From assembly GCA_016630905.1 (NCBI GenBank), contig WBMQ01000008.1:744001-808000 (forward strand): 64,000 nt of DNA, in the 5' to 3' direction. Below the pieces are notes generated by a model. That model did not search any database. It saw only the letters and a program-made list of their open reading frames with translations, and had not been told where the DNA came from. Source of the stretch: Capillidium heterosporum (lineage: Eukaryota > Entomophthoromycota > Entomophthoromycetes > Entomophthorales > Capillidiaceae). The position numbers and the translations under genes were made by a program. This document shows positions 11,745 to 23,057 of this stretch, piece by piece. Positions within the stretch are counted from its first letter, which is position 1. The number at the start of each line of letters is the position of its first letter.

Positions 11745-12395
11745 ATGCAACAAATCCAACCCAATCTAATCTTCTGGTACGACTTTACCAGCCCATACTC
11801 GTTCATAGCCTTCTTTAAGCTGCTACAAAAGTACAAGACCAACCAGCTCAACTTAGATGTCCAATTCAAACCTATCAGTTTAGGTAAATTGTTTATGGAT
11901 TTAGGTATAAAGCAGAGCCCCAATCTAACTTTAGACTCCAAAAAGATCTACCTTTTGATGGATATAAGTCGGCAAGCCAAAAATCAGCTTGGACTCGAAG
12001 TAAATTTCCCCAGAAAGTTCCCTATCAACACAGCAGTTGCAAGCCAGGTGGGGCAGCTCCTTAGTGAAGAAGTCCAGTTAGAAGTCTACTTGAAATATGT
12101 GGAAAAGGTATTTTTGGCCGCCTTCTGTCAAAACAAAGATATCTCCAAACCTGCCACTGTAAAGGATATTTTAGTAGAAGTTGGTTTGAATGAGGAATCG
12201 AGTTCTATTCTGGATAAAGTTCAGAGTCAAAAGGTTTGGAAAAGTAAGGTTGCTGAAAATACCGATGCAGCTAGAGAATTAGGAATATTTGGTGTTCCTT
12301 CATTTACTATTGATGGTTCGGGAGAACTGTTTTGGGGTCAGGATAGACTTGACGACGCGTTGCAGGCTGCTTTGCAAGTGAAATCTAAGCTTTGA
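11745..12395 (+). CDS. DsbA-fold kappa-GST / 2-hydroxychromene-2-carboxylate isomerase-like protein
   Basis: Single exon, 216 residues, the usual length for this family. It opens with FWYDFTSPYSFIAF, where SPYS (residues 16-19) is the active-site Ser region that replaces the CxxC of thioredoxins in kappa-class GSTs and HCCA isomerases. A helical insert follows, then the conserved cis-Pro segment GIFGVPSF and the family signature FWGQDRLDDAL near the C-terminus. The family uses glutathione to conjugate or isomerise small molecules; in eukaryotes it is mitochondrial or peroxisomal. I see no clear presequence, and the C-terminal KSKL resembles a peroxisomal PTS1 (SKL), which supports peroxisomal import. 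The substrate cannot be told. Confidence 0.85.
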   Translation: MQQIQPNLIFWYDFTSPYSFIAFFKLLQKYKTNQLNLDVQFKPISLGKLFMDLGIKQSPNLTLDSKKIYLLMDISRQAKNQLGLEVNFPRKFPINTAVASQVGQLLSEEVQLEVYLKYVEKVFLAAFCQNKDISKPATVKDILVEVGLNEESSSILDKVQSQKVWKSKVAENTDAARELGIFGVPSFTIDGSGELFWGQDRLDDALQAALQVKSKL

Positions 12396-13633
12396 TTTAA
12401 GTAATATATTTGATAGCTTATATTTTTAACTGTTAAGTTCATTTGTACTTTTACCTAGCTAGTTTATTACTTTATTTGACATATTCTTCAGATTTTTTAG
12501 TATACAGTTAATATAGCTTAATATTTCATATAAACTATTTATTTTCTATATCGTGCGATTCTTACACTACGCTTACTTTTATAAATTCCTACAAGCTACA
12601 TATATCTTTATGTATCTTTTCAATTCTCCAGCACTTTGATAAGGTGCTATTCGAGCTTGATTCCATATCATAAAGTTCTTCAGCCTAATATAAATAGAGG
12701 GCTATTCGACTACTTTACAACAGCAATATTTGATGTAGAGTCTTAATTGAAATTAGTAGTACTAACCTAGGTGGTACCTAAACGAATTTTTGATGGAACG
12801 TAACTAAACGATAGCCTTTCTCAAGACATGATAAATTTACAGAAAGGTCAAGTATAATTCATGCTAACTTTATTTTCACAAAACTTGCTATTGGAAGTTT
12901 AAATGTATACTCTTTATTGCATATTCAATATAGACAAGTACTCCATTTAAATATTTTAAACTGTTGTAACAAAAATCATGGCATCACAAGGCAAGGATCA
13001 AACCTACATGGAACTGATGTATTCCCTCTATTCGTATATACAAAGCTTGTTCCCTCGATACATCCCAAAATAAACAGACTCGATAGAGGACTTAAGCGAA
13101 AGGTACTATATAATTCATGTACAAATATTGAAATCTGAATAATTCCAAAGATGTTTGTGTTATCTAGATCAAAAGTGATTTTTTCGGAATATGTATGCAT
13201 ATGAGCTCAAGTGTGTTAAGCTATTAAACTACTAAATATGGCTTATTATTTAACCAGCTACCAATCTAGCCTTTTTAAAGGTGTACAAACCAGTGCATTT
13301 AGTGTATTCTTGCATTGGAAGGTAAATATTTGCAAATTCTTAGTGCTGATCCATTCAAAAAATAAAAGGTGGCTTTTGCAACTGAACTCATAGTGGTTCA
13401 TTCAGGTTTCGGGGATAGCGTGGTCAAGAATTTCAAGTTGGGTGGACTTACATGTCCCTATGAAACCGCCAATCGTCAACCAAAAGCACAATAAGCCCAG
13501 AAGTATTAGCTTGTTAGGCGTTGTCAAATAAGTTAATGACAATAAACCTCTATGTTTAACAATGCTTCCAAATATGCCAAGTATAAAATAAACTAGTTTT
13601 GGCCAAGTATAAGCTTTTTGAATAACAGCCATT
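12396..13633. other. Intergenic; second half is duplicated upstream of the next gene copy
   Basis: The first 700 bases hold nothing I can name. The final 500 bases (from about 13141) are homologous to the region before the second transcription factor. Confidence 0.6.
13141..13480 (+). repeat. Duplicated promoter block, copy 1
   Basis: Two segments are shared with 16100-16445 at matching distances from the ATGs: AATTCCAAAGATGTTTGTGT at 13141, and a second block with AGGTTTCGGGGA near 13404 about 230 bases before the start. It shows that the tandem duplication carried at least 500 bases of promoter. Confidence 0.7.
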
Positions 13634-15502
13634 ATGGAAAAAATCAACTTTTCGACAATTCCCTGCGATAGGTGTAGGAAGCAAAAAACTTACTGCGATA
13701 AGGAGCTCCCCAACTGTGCAAAGTGTCGATTCAAGTCTGCTACATGCACATATACATTCATCCCTAAAAGGATGTTGGCCAACAAGCTGAAAACTGGTAT
13801 ATATGCATCATCCAGCTCAGAGACGAGCAATGCAAACTTCAATATACTAACTCGCGATGACTTTGAAAGTTTAGAAACTATCACCATATATAAATCAGAA
13901 GTAAGGCAAAGTAAGGGCGATCAGCTAACGAAGAATAAGGCAGTGATAGAGTTGGATAATAGGTCGCTAAATGTATCGAAGCCTAAGAGCAAAAGATGTT
14001 CAACTAACACTGGCGTCCATTCCAAATTGCCATTAGAATACTTGAATGCTAAATTCGGTTTGGTGCACCTCCTACTGCGTAACTCTATAGTGAATACAAA
14101 GCAGAAGGTGTTTGTCTTTACAACTGGGACTTTAGACTATTATGGTGAGAACCCGGTAGAAAGGTTGTTGACGATGCACATCGTCCATCACTCCAAACCT
14201 AAAACTTTGAACGAGCTGGTTGAATGTAGGAAGTCACAGTCTCCCACTATATTCCCTCCTATAACCGAATTGATTGGTATTCGAAACCTCCAGGACAAAT
14301 TTAATGTAGCTATCATAGTCAATCGATGTGTCAAGGCCTATTTCCAGTACTGGCACCCTCAGGTACCGATAGTCAACAAGCGTAAGTTGCTTGAAAACTT
14401 TGAAAGCCAACCCCCAGCATTACGGAATATAGTGTGTTCAATCGGATCTACCTTCATACCGGAGATGACCGAGGATATAAGGAATCATTTCAGCAATAAA
14501 GCCATCAAATCGCTCGATAGCTGTTACTTGGAATGTACATTAGATGCTATCAGCACCCTCATCCTGATGTCAGGCTTCCAACACGACCCCAAGGACTTCT
14601 CTAAAGGGTTCTTTCGGCTTGGACATGCTATCCGTATCAGCTACCTGTTGGGATTAGATAGGAATCCGCCACCTGGGACTGATGCTGAGACGATTGAACT
14701 TAGGAATCGGATGTGGTGGTGGCTGCACATCTACGACAAGCTCTACGGGTTCGGGGTGAACGGGTTCTTTGCCCACAACTTCCAGCTTAGTACTAGGCCC
14801 TTCCCAGAGCTCAGCACAATGGATTATTCAGAAGACGAGGACAAGACTTATATATTTGCTATGCAATGCTCCTGCCTCTATACCAAACTGTTTGGCGAAC
14901 TTACTTCCATCATGAGCCGTATGATCATCCAATTCGATTTCTTTACTCGCATTCCCGATTCCAAACTTGAGAATATCAACGGATTAGCCCTTGCAACTGG
15001 TCAACGTATAGAGCTATGGAAGCAAAAGGTCTACCTCCAGTTCCAGAAACTTGTCGGAAATAACGGAGACTGGGCTAGAGACGTAGCTACTCCCTTCATA
15101 CTGACTTTAAAATTAGCCATGGGTTCAACCTTACTTCAACTTTACCAAACATTCTCGAAAGTCGCCAACCTGGCTATTGCCCTTCACTTTACCAATGAAG
15201 CTAACACTGTAGCTGATTGTATCATAAATACTTCGGTAAAGGTAGGTGGCTCTTTCTTCCTCTCTGGGTTCTCCTACAAGTACTACTGCCTCGGTATGGC
15301 TACCCTCTACCAGGTTCGTAATGCAACTTCCAAAGATAAAGACTTGGCTGCTAAATCGATAGCTAACTTAAAGTCGGCTCTCAAGATCCTTGAGATAGGT
15401 AAGATTTATTATAGTTTTGCTGCTGAGTACCTAAATATGGTTTTGCTTATGGCCAAGGCAGAAAATTTGAACTTGGGAGACGAGCTTTATAATATATATT
15501 AG
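13634..15502 (+). CDS. Zn2Cys6 transcription factor, copy 1
   Basis: Intronless, 622 residues. The N-terminal binuclear zinc cluster is complete: Cys11, 14, 21, 28, 31 and 38 in CDRCRKQKTYCDKELPNCAKC. A low-complexity linker follows, then the fungal-specific transcription-factor domain, about residues 230-420, with YFQYWHPQVPIV, LRNIVCSIGSTF, SKGFFRLGHAIRISYLLGLDR and RMWWWLHIYDKLYG. Such proteins bind DNA at CGG-type half-sites and usually control metabolic or nutrient genes; the target here is unknown. A diverged tandem copy lies 2.97 kb downstream (16623-18465), with two stretches nearly identical at the DNA level. This copy has 12 more bases than its twin at 14753-14764, between two GGGTTC repeats. 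Confidence 0.9.
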   Translation: MEKINFSTIPCDRCRKQKTYCDKELPNCAKCRFKSATCTYTFIPKRMLANKLKTGIYASSSSETSNANFNILTRDDFESLETITIYKSEVRQSKGDQLTKNKAVIELDNRSLNVSKPKSKRCSTNTGVHSKLPLEYLNAKFGLVHLLLRNSIVNTKQKVFVFTTGTLDYYGENPVERLLTMHIVHHSKPKTLNELVECRKSQSPTIFPPITELIGIRNLQDKFNVAIIVNRCVKAYFQYWHPQVPIVNKRKLLENFESQPPALRNIVCSIGSTFIPEMTEDIRNHFSNKAIKSLDSCYLECTLDAISTLILMSGFQHDPKDFSKGFFRLGHAIRISYLLGLDRNPPPGTDAETIELRNRMWWWLHIYDKLYGFGVNGFFAHNFQLSTRPFPELSTMDYSEDEDKTYIFAMQCSCLYTKLFGELTSIMSRMIIQFDFFTRIPDSKLENINGLALATGQRIELWKQKVYLQFQKLVGNNGDWARDVATPFILTLKLAMGSTLLQLYQTFSKVANLAIALHFTNEANTVADCIINTSVKVGGSFFLSGFSYKYYCLGMATLYQVRNATSKDKDLAAKSIANLKSALKILEIGKIYYSFAAEYLNMVLLMAKAENLNLGDELYNIY

Positions 15503-16622
15503 ATTAATTTATACTTATACGCATACATTCTAATTTTTTAGATGACTTTAGTTTGAAATCTCAAGCTATTTTGTTTATATTTACCTTTATATAAATACTA
15601 CATATTCATATATTATCGATGGCTACTTCCAAGTTTTATATTTGATTCAGGCTGATTTAGCAATCTACAATAGTCAGACTGGTTTCAGTAAATAGCACTC
15701 TTCCCTACCAGCCGTTAGGGCAAATATCCATTTGTAGAACTGAGGAGGTTTTGCTTGAATAAATATAGCACCCTCAAGATTGTTTCAAAAATATACAATA
15801 TTGTCTTTAGAAAGTTTGTGAAGCAACGGAACAGTTTTGAAAAGTATCAGTTGCATATTTTGCCAAAGAATCTAGGTTCTCGTTGAAGCATTTAGGAAAA
15901 TCTGCACAAAATATGGAATTGGCATTCATTTGACAAAACTTTGCTTACTTTTACAGCACTGTTGAGAATTGACTTTTTATCCATTTCTGATATACAAACT
16001 AGCCTTCTTCAATATACTTTGAGAAAACTGTTTATAGAAAATCATATTAAGCATATTATCTACCTAGCATAGTTAATGTTAATATACATTCATTTGGGCA
16101 ATTCCAAGAATATTTGTGTTACTCAGGTCAGATAGCTATTCCATCTCAAGATATATTAGCATATATGTGTATATAGGTTGCATTATTAAATTACTAAATA
16201 GGATTTATAGTTATAGCTAATTATTAATCTTCATTCGTAAATATGTTTTAATTTAGTATATTAAGCATAGCTTTTCAAACTTGATCATATATTTTGGTGA
16301 ACTTTTGATACTTTTCGCTCAGATCTTGAGAACCCTTTACAATTGAGTTCATAGATTTTCGCCTAGGTTTCGGGGACAGAGTGGTGCAGTTTTAAAGCTG
16401 GGCTGATTTACACGTCTCTGTCAGCCTCCGATTGCCGACTTGAATGATAATAACTCCAAAAATGTTGATCTATTATAGGACGTCAAATAGATTGAAAGTA
16501 AGTAGTCTGAGATACATAAAGGTCACCCATAACAACCACTATGTCTGACAATGCCTCTAAATTTTCTCAAATACAAAGACTAGCATTGATTGAATATTAA
16601 TTTTTTTTGAATAGCTGTTATC
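15503..16622. other. Intergenic within tandem duplication
   Basis: Spacer between the two transcription-factor copies. The part after about 16100 is the second copy of the duplicated promoter; the part before has no visible feature. Confidence 0.6.
16100..16445 (+). repeat. Duplicated promoter block, copy 2
   Basis: Counterpart of 13141-13480: ATTCCAAGAATATTTGTGTT at 16101, and the AGGTTTCGGGGA block near 16364, about 255 bases before the ATG. Sequence between the conserved blocks is drifting, so the blocks may be regulatory sites held by selection. Confidence 0.7.
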
Positions 16623-18465
16623 ATGGAAAGGACTAAATTTTCGTTAATACCTTGTGATGGGTGTAGAAATCAGAAGACTTACTGCGATAAAGAGTTGCCT
16701 AACTGTGGAAGGTGTCAATACCGATCCATCAAATGCTCATATACGTTTGTCCCTAGAAGGACTCCAACATACAAATTGAACCATAGTGTAGATGCATCAT
16801 CCAACCAGGAAACAGCCAAAGCAACTTTCAAAATTTTGACTCACACTAGCTTCAAAAGTTTGGCTACCACTACCACCTACGATTCGAAAGTAGAGCAAAG
16901 TCAAGACAATCACCTAGAGAAAAAGAAAGTAGAAATAAAGCTGAGTGATAAATCAGTAAAAGTATGGAAACCTAAGGGCAGAATATGTTCAGTTGATACA
17001 AGTGTCCATTCCAAGCTGCCACTAGATTATATAAACTCCAAATTTGGATTAGTGCATATTCTCCTCCGCAACTCAATTATAGATACAAAACAAAAGGTGT
17101 TTGTCTTTACAACTGGAACTTTAGACTACTATGGTGAAAACCCCGTGGAAAAGTTGTTGACAATGTATATAATCCACCATTCTAAGCCCAAAGCTTTAGA
17201 CCAGTTGGTTGGATGGGAAAGAATACCTTCACCCACCTTGCTCCTACCTGCCAGTAAACTAATCACTATCCAAAGCTTACAGGATGAACTTACTGCAGCT
17301 TTTACAGTCAACCAATGTATAAAATCCTACTTTCAGTACTGGCACCCTCAAGTACCGATAGTCAACAAGCGCAAGCTAATTGAAAACTTTGAAGGCCAAC
17401 CTCCAGCACTACGAAATATAATATGTTCTATCGGGTCTACTTTTATCCCAGAAATGACCGAGAGTATAAGAGATTATTTTAGTGACGCTGCTATAAAATC
17501 GTTTGAAAATTGCTACTTGGACTGTACCTTGGATACCTTAAGCACCCTCTTCCTAATATCCGCTTTTCAACATGATCCCAAGGACTTCTCTAAAGGGTTC
17601 TTTCGGCTTGGACATGCTATCCGTATCAGCTACCTGTTGGGACTAGATAGAGATCCACCACCTGGAACTGATGCTGAGACGATTGAACTTAGGAATCGGA
17701 TGTGGTGGTGGCTGCACATCTACGACAAGCTCTACGGGTTCTTTACTCACAATTTCCAGTTTAGTACTAGACCCTTCCCAAAGCTCAGCACGATGGACTA
17801 TTCCAAGGACGAAGATGGAGAATACGAGTTTTCTATGCAGTGCTCTTGCCTTTACACTAAATTAGTTTGGTGAACTTACCTCCATCATGAGCCGTATGAT
17901 TATCCAATTCGATTTCTTTACTCAAATCCCTGACTCCAAGTTAGAGACTATTAACAATCTAGCCCTTGCAACTGTTCGAATTATAAAACTGTGGGAACAG
18001 AAGGTACATGCTCAGTTTAAAATACTTGTCGAAAGCTATGACAACTGGGCTCAAGATGTAGCTTCCCCATTTATCTTCACCTTGAAACTAGCCATGAATT
18101 CGATGTTACTTCAACTTTATCAAACGTTCTCAAAAGTCTCTGACCCAGCTATCATTCTCCATTTTACCAATGAGGCTAGCACTGTAGCTAATTGTATCAT
18201 AGATACTTCGGTAAAGGCAGGCAACGCCTTCTTCCTCTCTGGCTTCTCTTATAAGTTCTACTCTCTCGGCATGGCTACCCTCTACCAGGTTCGTAATGCA
18301 ACTTCCAAAGATAAAGACTTGGCTGCTAAATCGATAGCTAACTTAAAGTCAGCTCTCAAGATCCTTGAGATAAGTAAGATTTATTATAGTTTTGCGGCCG
18401 AGTATCAATGTATGGTTTCTTTAATGATTAGAGCGGAGAACTTGAACTTGGGGGATGGGTTCTAG
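16623..18465 (+). pseudogene. Zn2Cys6 transcription factor, copy 2, one-base frameshift
   Basis: Tandem paralogue of the preceding gene. The zinc cluster is intact (CDGCRNQKTYCDKELPNCGRC), as is the start of the fungal transcription-factor domain. The frame stops at 17871-17873 with KLVW, and coding sequence resumes in another frame at once. Removing the G at 17865 gives KLFGELTS, exactly the residues of copy 1, and a 613-residue protein ending at 18465. So there is a single extra base and no further damage. It is either a young pseudogene or a sequence error; the intact downstream half favours a very recent event or an error. It lacks the 12 bases that copy 1 carries after GGGTTC, so it reads YGFFTHNF here. 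Confidence 0.85.
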
Positions 18466-19276
18466 GATATTAGTTAAAGTTTTTATTGCTATTGAAAATA
18501 TTTGCTTTATTATTGTATAGAATTTAAATATAAATAGTGATTCTCGAACCTTGACAAAATTCCGTCATCTTTTCTCTTTAAGAAAATAGTCATACCATTA
18601 TTATATAAAATTCTTTACTATATAAAGTATATTTATATATATGCCAGTTGAAATTGCAAGGTTCTTTTTTTTCTACTCAGATACCATCTAAAAGGTACTG
18701 GAAACTGAACACTTAGGGATATTTTATATTGCATTTTTAGATCGATGGCAGCAATTTAGCGTTAAGCAACTACAGTAACTATACTAAACGAATAAATGGC
18801 TTCAAAGGATTAACGTTAGGTTCAGCCACTTTCAGTTAATTGAAGTGGTCTTGGAGTTTGAAACTGTAAGCTGGAGGCGGAAGGAGTAGGAGGACATTAG
18901 GAGTTTGAGAAGCCGAGATATCAACCAAATCAATTTTCAGCTACCTTAGCTCCAGGGCATAGAGATTTGTGCATTCTATTTTGATAAATATACCGAGGCT
19001 TTGTACGATTTAATACAATATTAATCTTTATATCATTAGGAATTCGGTTCCTGTAATGGTTTTGAGGACCTTGTAACAAACACCAAAAAGAACCGGCTAC
19101 TATTACATTTCAATTCACAAGAGTGCAATTTCCAATAACAGCTATGTTATTAGATGATTCTACTGATCTTTATAAATAAAGTATGATAAGTAAGCTATTT
19201 AAAGCATTTTAACATGTGGAAGCTTAACTTTTATATTGATAAACATAATTGGATATTTAATATGCTATTTCTGTTC
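18466..19276. other. Intergenic, convergent gene ends
   Basis: AT-rich 3' flanks of copy 2 and of the GST gene. Nothing else seen. Confidence 0.6.
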
Positions 19277-20162
19277 CTAGCCCTTCATGATCCATGCGGT
19301 GGCTTCCCTAGCCTTCTTTTCGGCGGCCTCCTTATCGGCCAACAGTGCCTTCAAATTGTTCTTTTCCGGGACATCCAAACCTTTGGCGAAAGCTGGATGT
19401 TGCTCGAGACGTTCGGTCCAAGCCTCTACAAGGGGATAGGGCTTCAGTTCAACACCAGCCCAAGGAGCTCCACGAACCCTTTAAACTAAATTAGAATCGT
19501 TTGAAGAACAGTAAATTACCATGGGAACAGGGAAAGTTCAGCGACGGTGACTTGATTGCCCACCAAGTATTCTCTTCCTTGCAACCTTGATTCAATAACC
19601 TGCGTTTCTATCAGTTAAAAGGTAGAGGAAAGTGTTACCGATAGTAGACGAGCAGTCTCATCCTGGTAGCGCTTGATCCCGTAGGGGACTTTTTCGGGAG
19701 CATAGCGGAAGAAATGGTTGGCTTGACCAAACATAGGACCTACACCACCCATCTGGAACATAAGCTAACAATACTTAGTTAAAATATTGGACAAAAAATA
19801 CCCATTGGATGGCTTCTGAGTGTAATTTAGGATCTTGAGGTAATAGCTTGTGTTCGGGATCGTAGTGTTCGGCCAAGTACAATAAGATGGCTCCTGACTC
19901 AAATACGGGAAAGTCGCCGTTGGAGTGGTCGACAATGGCTGGAATACGTCCGTTGGGATTGATCTTCAAGAACCAGTCTTCTTTCTGCTCATTCTTGGCA
20001 AAGCTAAGGGCTTGGACCTTGTAAGGTAGATTCAGCAGTTCCAAAGCAATAGAAACTTTGTGTCCGTTGGAGGTGCCTACAAGTTACGAATTGTTAGCTT
20101 CGGATTTAGTTGTAGAAAAGGGACGTACCTACGGTGTATAAAGTAATGTTGGGGGTAGACAT
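19277..20162 (-). CDS. Ure2/YfcG-like glutathione S-transferase
   Basis: Five exons; introns 20077-20128, 19765-19801, 19600-19638 and 19479-19519; 238 residues. Start [20 protein letters not shown]: the TSNG segment holds the glutathione-activating Thr/Asn of the Ure2/YfcG (nu-like) class. The thioredoxin-fold domain contains [12 protein letters not shown] and [15 protein letters not shown], where Glu-Ser binds the gamma-glutamyl end of glutathione. The helical C-terminal domain has [14 protein letters not shown] and [21 protein letters not shown]. Bacterial and fungal relatives are cytosolic and work as disulfide-bond reductases or peroxidases. The yeast prion-type N-terminal extension is absent, so this is an enzyme-like form rather than a nitrogen regulator. 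The last intron ends in AAG. Confidence 0.92.
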
Positions 20163-20817
20163 CTTTATAATGTTTTTAAATAGCTTCACTTTAGATATGT
20201 TTTTAAGTTGCTAATATCCGCAATCTTCTGTTTTTATAGTGGTTTTGATTAGTAATTGTTGAAATTGGTGACGTGTTTGAGGAAAATATTGGATGAGATT
20301 TTGAGTACATCGTCACACTCAAAGCAAACTTGATTAATAATGATGGCCTCTCACTAATATATGTGTAGGTTTAAATGTCCCGGTGATGCTTTAAAGTGGG
20401 ATTATTAATTGAAATTTTCGATATATAGCTCATTTTTATACTTTTGAGCGAGGCTTCAAGGTATATAAGGCGACTGATGCCACTTGTGTGATATAAAGCG
20501 ATACACAGAATTCTACATTATATAAAATATCATATATATACTAATATTTATAACATAAGGTGCTTTGTAAACTAAAGCAAATGTTAAACACTAAGAAAAA
20601 TTGAGCTGGTTCACAATGTTAGATTCAAAGAACAAATTATTACGAGCCATTACATCTTAAGGATATGAATACATATAGCGGAATTTCAATATATATAATA
20701 CCTAAACCAAACTAGCGTATTAAACATAGTTTGCTAGCTAACATATAAACTTTATTAATAAAATATGCTATAAAGTTGACGAATAATTAAAGAAGACAGG
20801 GTCTAATATCAAGAGAC
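20163..20817. other. Intergenic
   Basis: Spacer between two minus-strand genes: GST promoter on the left, 3' flank of the oxidase on the right. No other feature seen. Confidence 0.6.
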
Positions 20818-23057
20818 TTATTGCTTAGATCCTTCACTGCTACCATCCTCAGAGCTGTGGTCATCGATCTCTAATTCCAAGTCGGTGCTCGACGTGTACT
20901 TGGCGTTGAGGAGGGGTCGAATTACGTTCTCGAAGTAAGGGGGACGTTCCTGGAGTGGGTTGTTCTTCTGAACTAAATCGAAGTAGGCCTGGTAGATATT
21001 ACCATCCTTGCGTCCTAAGGGGGAGTTGATGACGTAGTCCGAGAATCCAAAGGCGTCGACGATGTTGATGACGTCGGGTCGCAGTTCTGAGCACAGCTGG
21101 GTAGAGTAGGTTTCTAACTGGTCGATTTGCTCGGCAGTGTAGAAGTTGGCAGCTAGGAACTGACCGCTGAACTCGGTGGTGATTTTGCAGCCATGGAGCT
21201 GACACAGCTTGGTCAGAACAGGCTTGAGGTTTGCAGGGGCCATCTTGACGCCTTCGGCGAACATTTTGAGGGTGTACCCGTGGCTGTGAATCTTGGCCGC
21301 TTTGAGGCGCTGGACAGAACATTTCTCGTGGGCTGCCTCGGTTGCTAATCCGGATTTAACGGCTTCTTGGAAGGCTAAAGTCGCTTGCTTGACGGCAATG
21401 GCCGAAACACGATCCCAACCTTGTACCAAATTTTTGATGGTCGTCAATTCCTCGACGTTCTTGGCGGTAGAGGCAGAGTTATCTTCAGCTTTGAGGAGGT
21501 AGCGTACACCTGGAGCCAAGTGCTTCGGGTTGGATCCTTTCTTTAGGAATCCCAAGTAGGAAGAGATCAGATAACGGCCAAGCTGTAAGGTGAGAATGGT
21601 GTTGTCTCCTTCCCAGGTACACTGAACTGCAAAGTCCTGGTACATGGAGGCAAGGCCGGTATAAGAGGAGTAGCCATGGCCACCTAAGGTCTGGCGACAT
21701 TTTTCAATCAAATCCAAAGCACCCCAGGTCGAAAATGCTTTGAGACCAGCAGAAGTTGCGTGTACTTCTTTAAGAGTGTTAATTACCTTGGGTAGATCGT
21801 CGCTTTCAGGGTTGAGGTTGTCAATGGCATGCTGGAGTTCGTTATACATATCCATTACAGCCCTACCGGTAGCATGGAAGGCCATAGTCTGAGCAAGCAA
21901 AGGAATGAGACGATGCTGATGGATAGGATAGTCGAGTAGCTTAGTTTCAGGCCCATTTGGATTGGCAGAGAACTGACGACGGATGGCAGCATAACGTAGG
22001 GCAATGGTTAAAGCTTTACTCGAGAAAGTTGCTGCATCGGTAACCATGGTTACACGGCCGTAGATAAGAGCACCGTACGCTAATTGGGCAAGAGGTGGGT
22101 CAAAGACTTCTCCATCTCTAGTCACTTGCGTGTGCTTCATAAGCATATACTGTCTAGGGATGCGTACATGGGTGAACTGGATGTACCCGTTGTCGATTCC
22201 ATCGCGGCCCATCTTTTTACCGCAATCTCCGATCGTAATTCCAGGCTTTAAGCTAAAGTCCTGTGCGTCACGTAAAGGCACGACAAAAGTCTTGACACCG
22301 TGATCTTTGCCGTTGATCATAAGTCTAGCGTAGACGGTTGAATGAGTAGCGGTTTGTGCAGCACCACCGATCCACCATTTAGTAGCAGTAAGGGTGGGGG
22401 TATGGATGACAAATTCGTCAGAAACTTCGTCAAAGGTGGCAGGTAGTTTCCAATGCCGCTACATTGGATCCGTGGCCCAATTCGGTCATAGCAAAGCAGC
22501 CGATTACGCCGTTCAAGTTCAAAGCACCTTTGTCGATCCAGTATTTCAGCTGACGTGGAGTGGCTTGCCCCTTGATTGCTCCCAGGAAAAGGCCAGAGTG
22601 TACACCGAACCTAGTGTAGAAGCCAGGGTCGGTATATGAAATGACTTGCATACGTAGCTTGAATACGTTAATAGGCTCACTCGAAAGATAGGTGATTAAA
22701 CTCTTGGCCTTCTTTAAAGTCCTTTCACGAATTTCAGCTAGGCTTAGGTTGGGTAGGTCGGATAGCTTCCAAGCTGGATCTCTCTCCAACTGTAGCATAA
22801 TCTTCTCCTTCAACTAATCGAAAGTTAGTGAGTATTAAATTAAACCTAGTACTTCGGTGTTTTCTTCTCCACCATTGAGGAAATGCTTCAATTCATTTAC
22901 TGGGAATGAAGGGTTTTTGCGCTCTTCGGCAAGCGATTCGATTGGACTTTATTCAACTGTTAAATACATAAAGCCATTTTTAAATTTACCTCGGTAACGA
23001 GCCAGGTAGTGTCTGTTCTACTAGTTTGTTAAGTCTTCGTTGAGCTGATGTAGTCAT
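20818..23057 (-). CDS. Peroxisomal acyl-CoA oxidase, one-base frameshift
   Basis: Three exons from the ATG at 23057; introns 22947-22989 and 22814-22852. It catalyses the first, FAD-dependent, H2O2-producing step of peroxisomal fatty-acid beta-oxidation. Visible marks are CFAMTELGHGSNVAALETT, TKWWIGGAAQ, VKTFVVPLRD, GGHGYSSYTGLASMYQDF and the TWEGDN segment near residue 455 that holds the catalytic Glu. The frame breaks inside the ETTATFDE motif: an extra A at 22441 (plus strand) makes it read ETTCHL then stop. Removing it restores the motif and gives 718 residues, normal for the family. All other parts are intact, so an error or a very recent mutation is likely. The C-terminus is SKQ, not a standard PTS1; like some yeast Pox proteins it may use another import signal. 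Confidence 0.9.
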
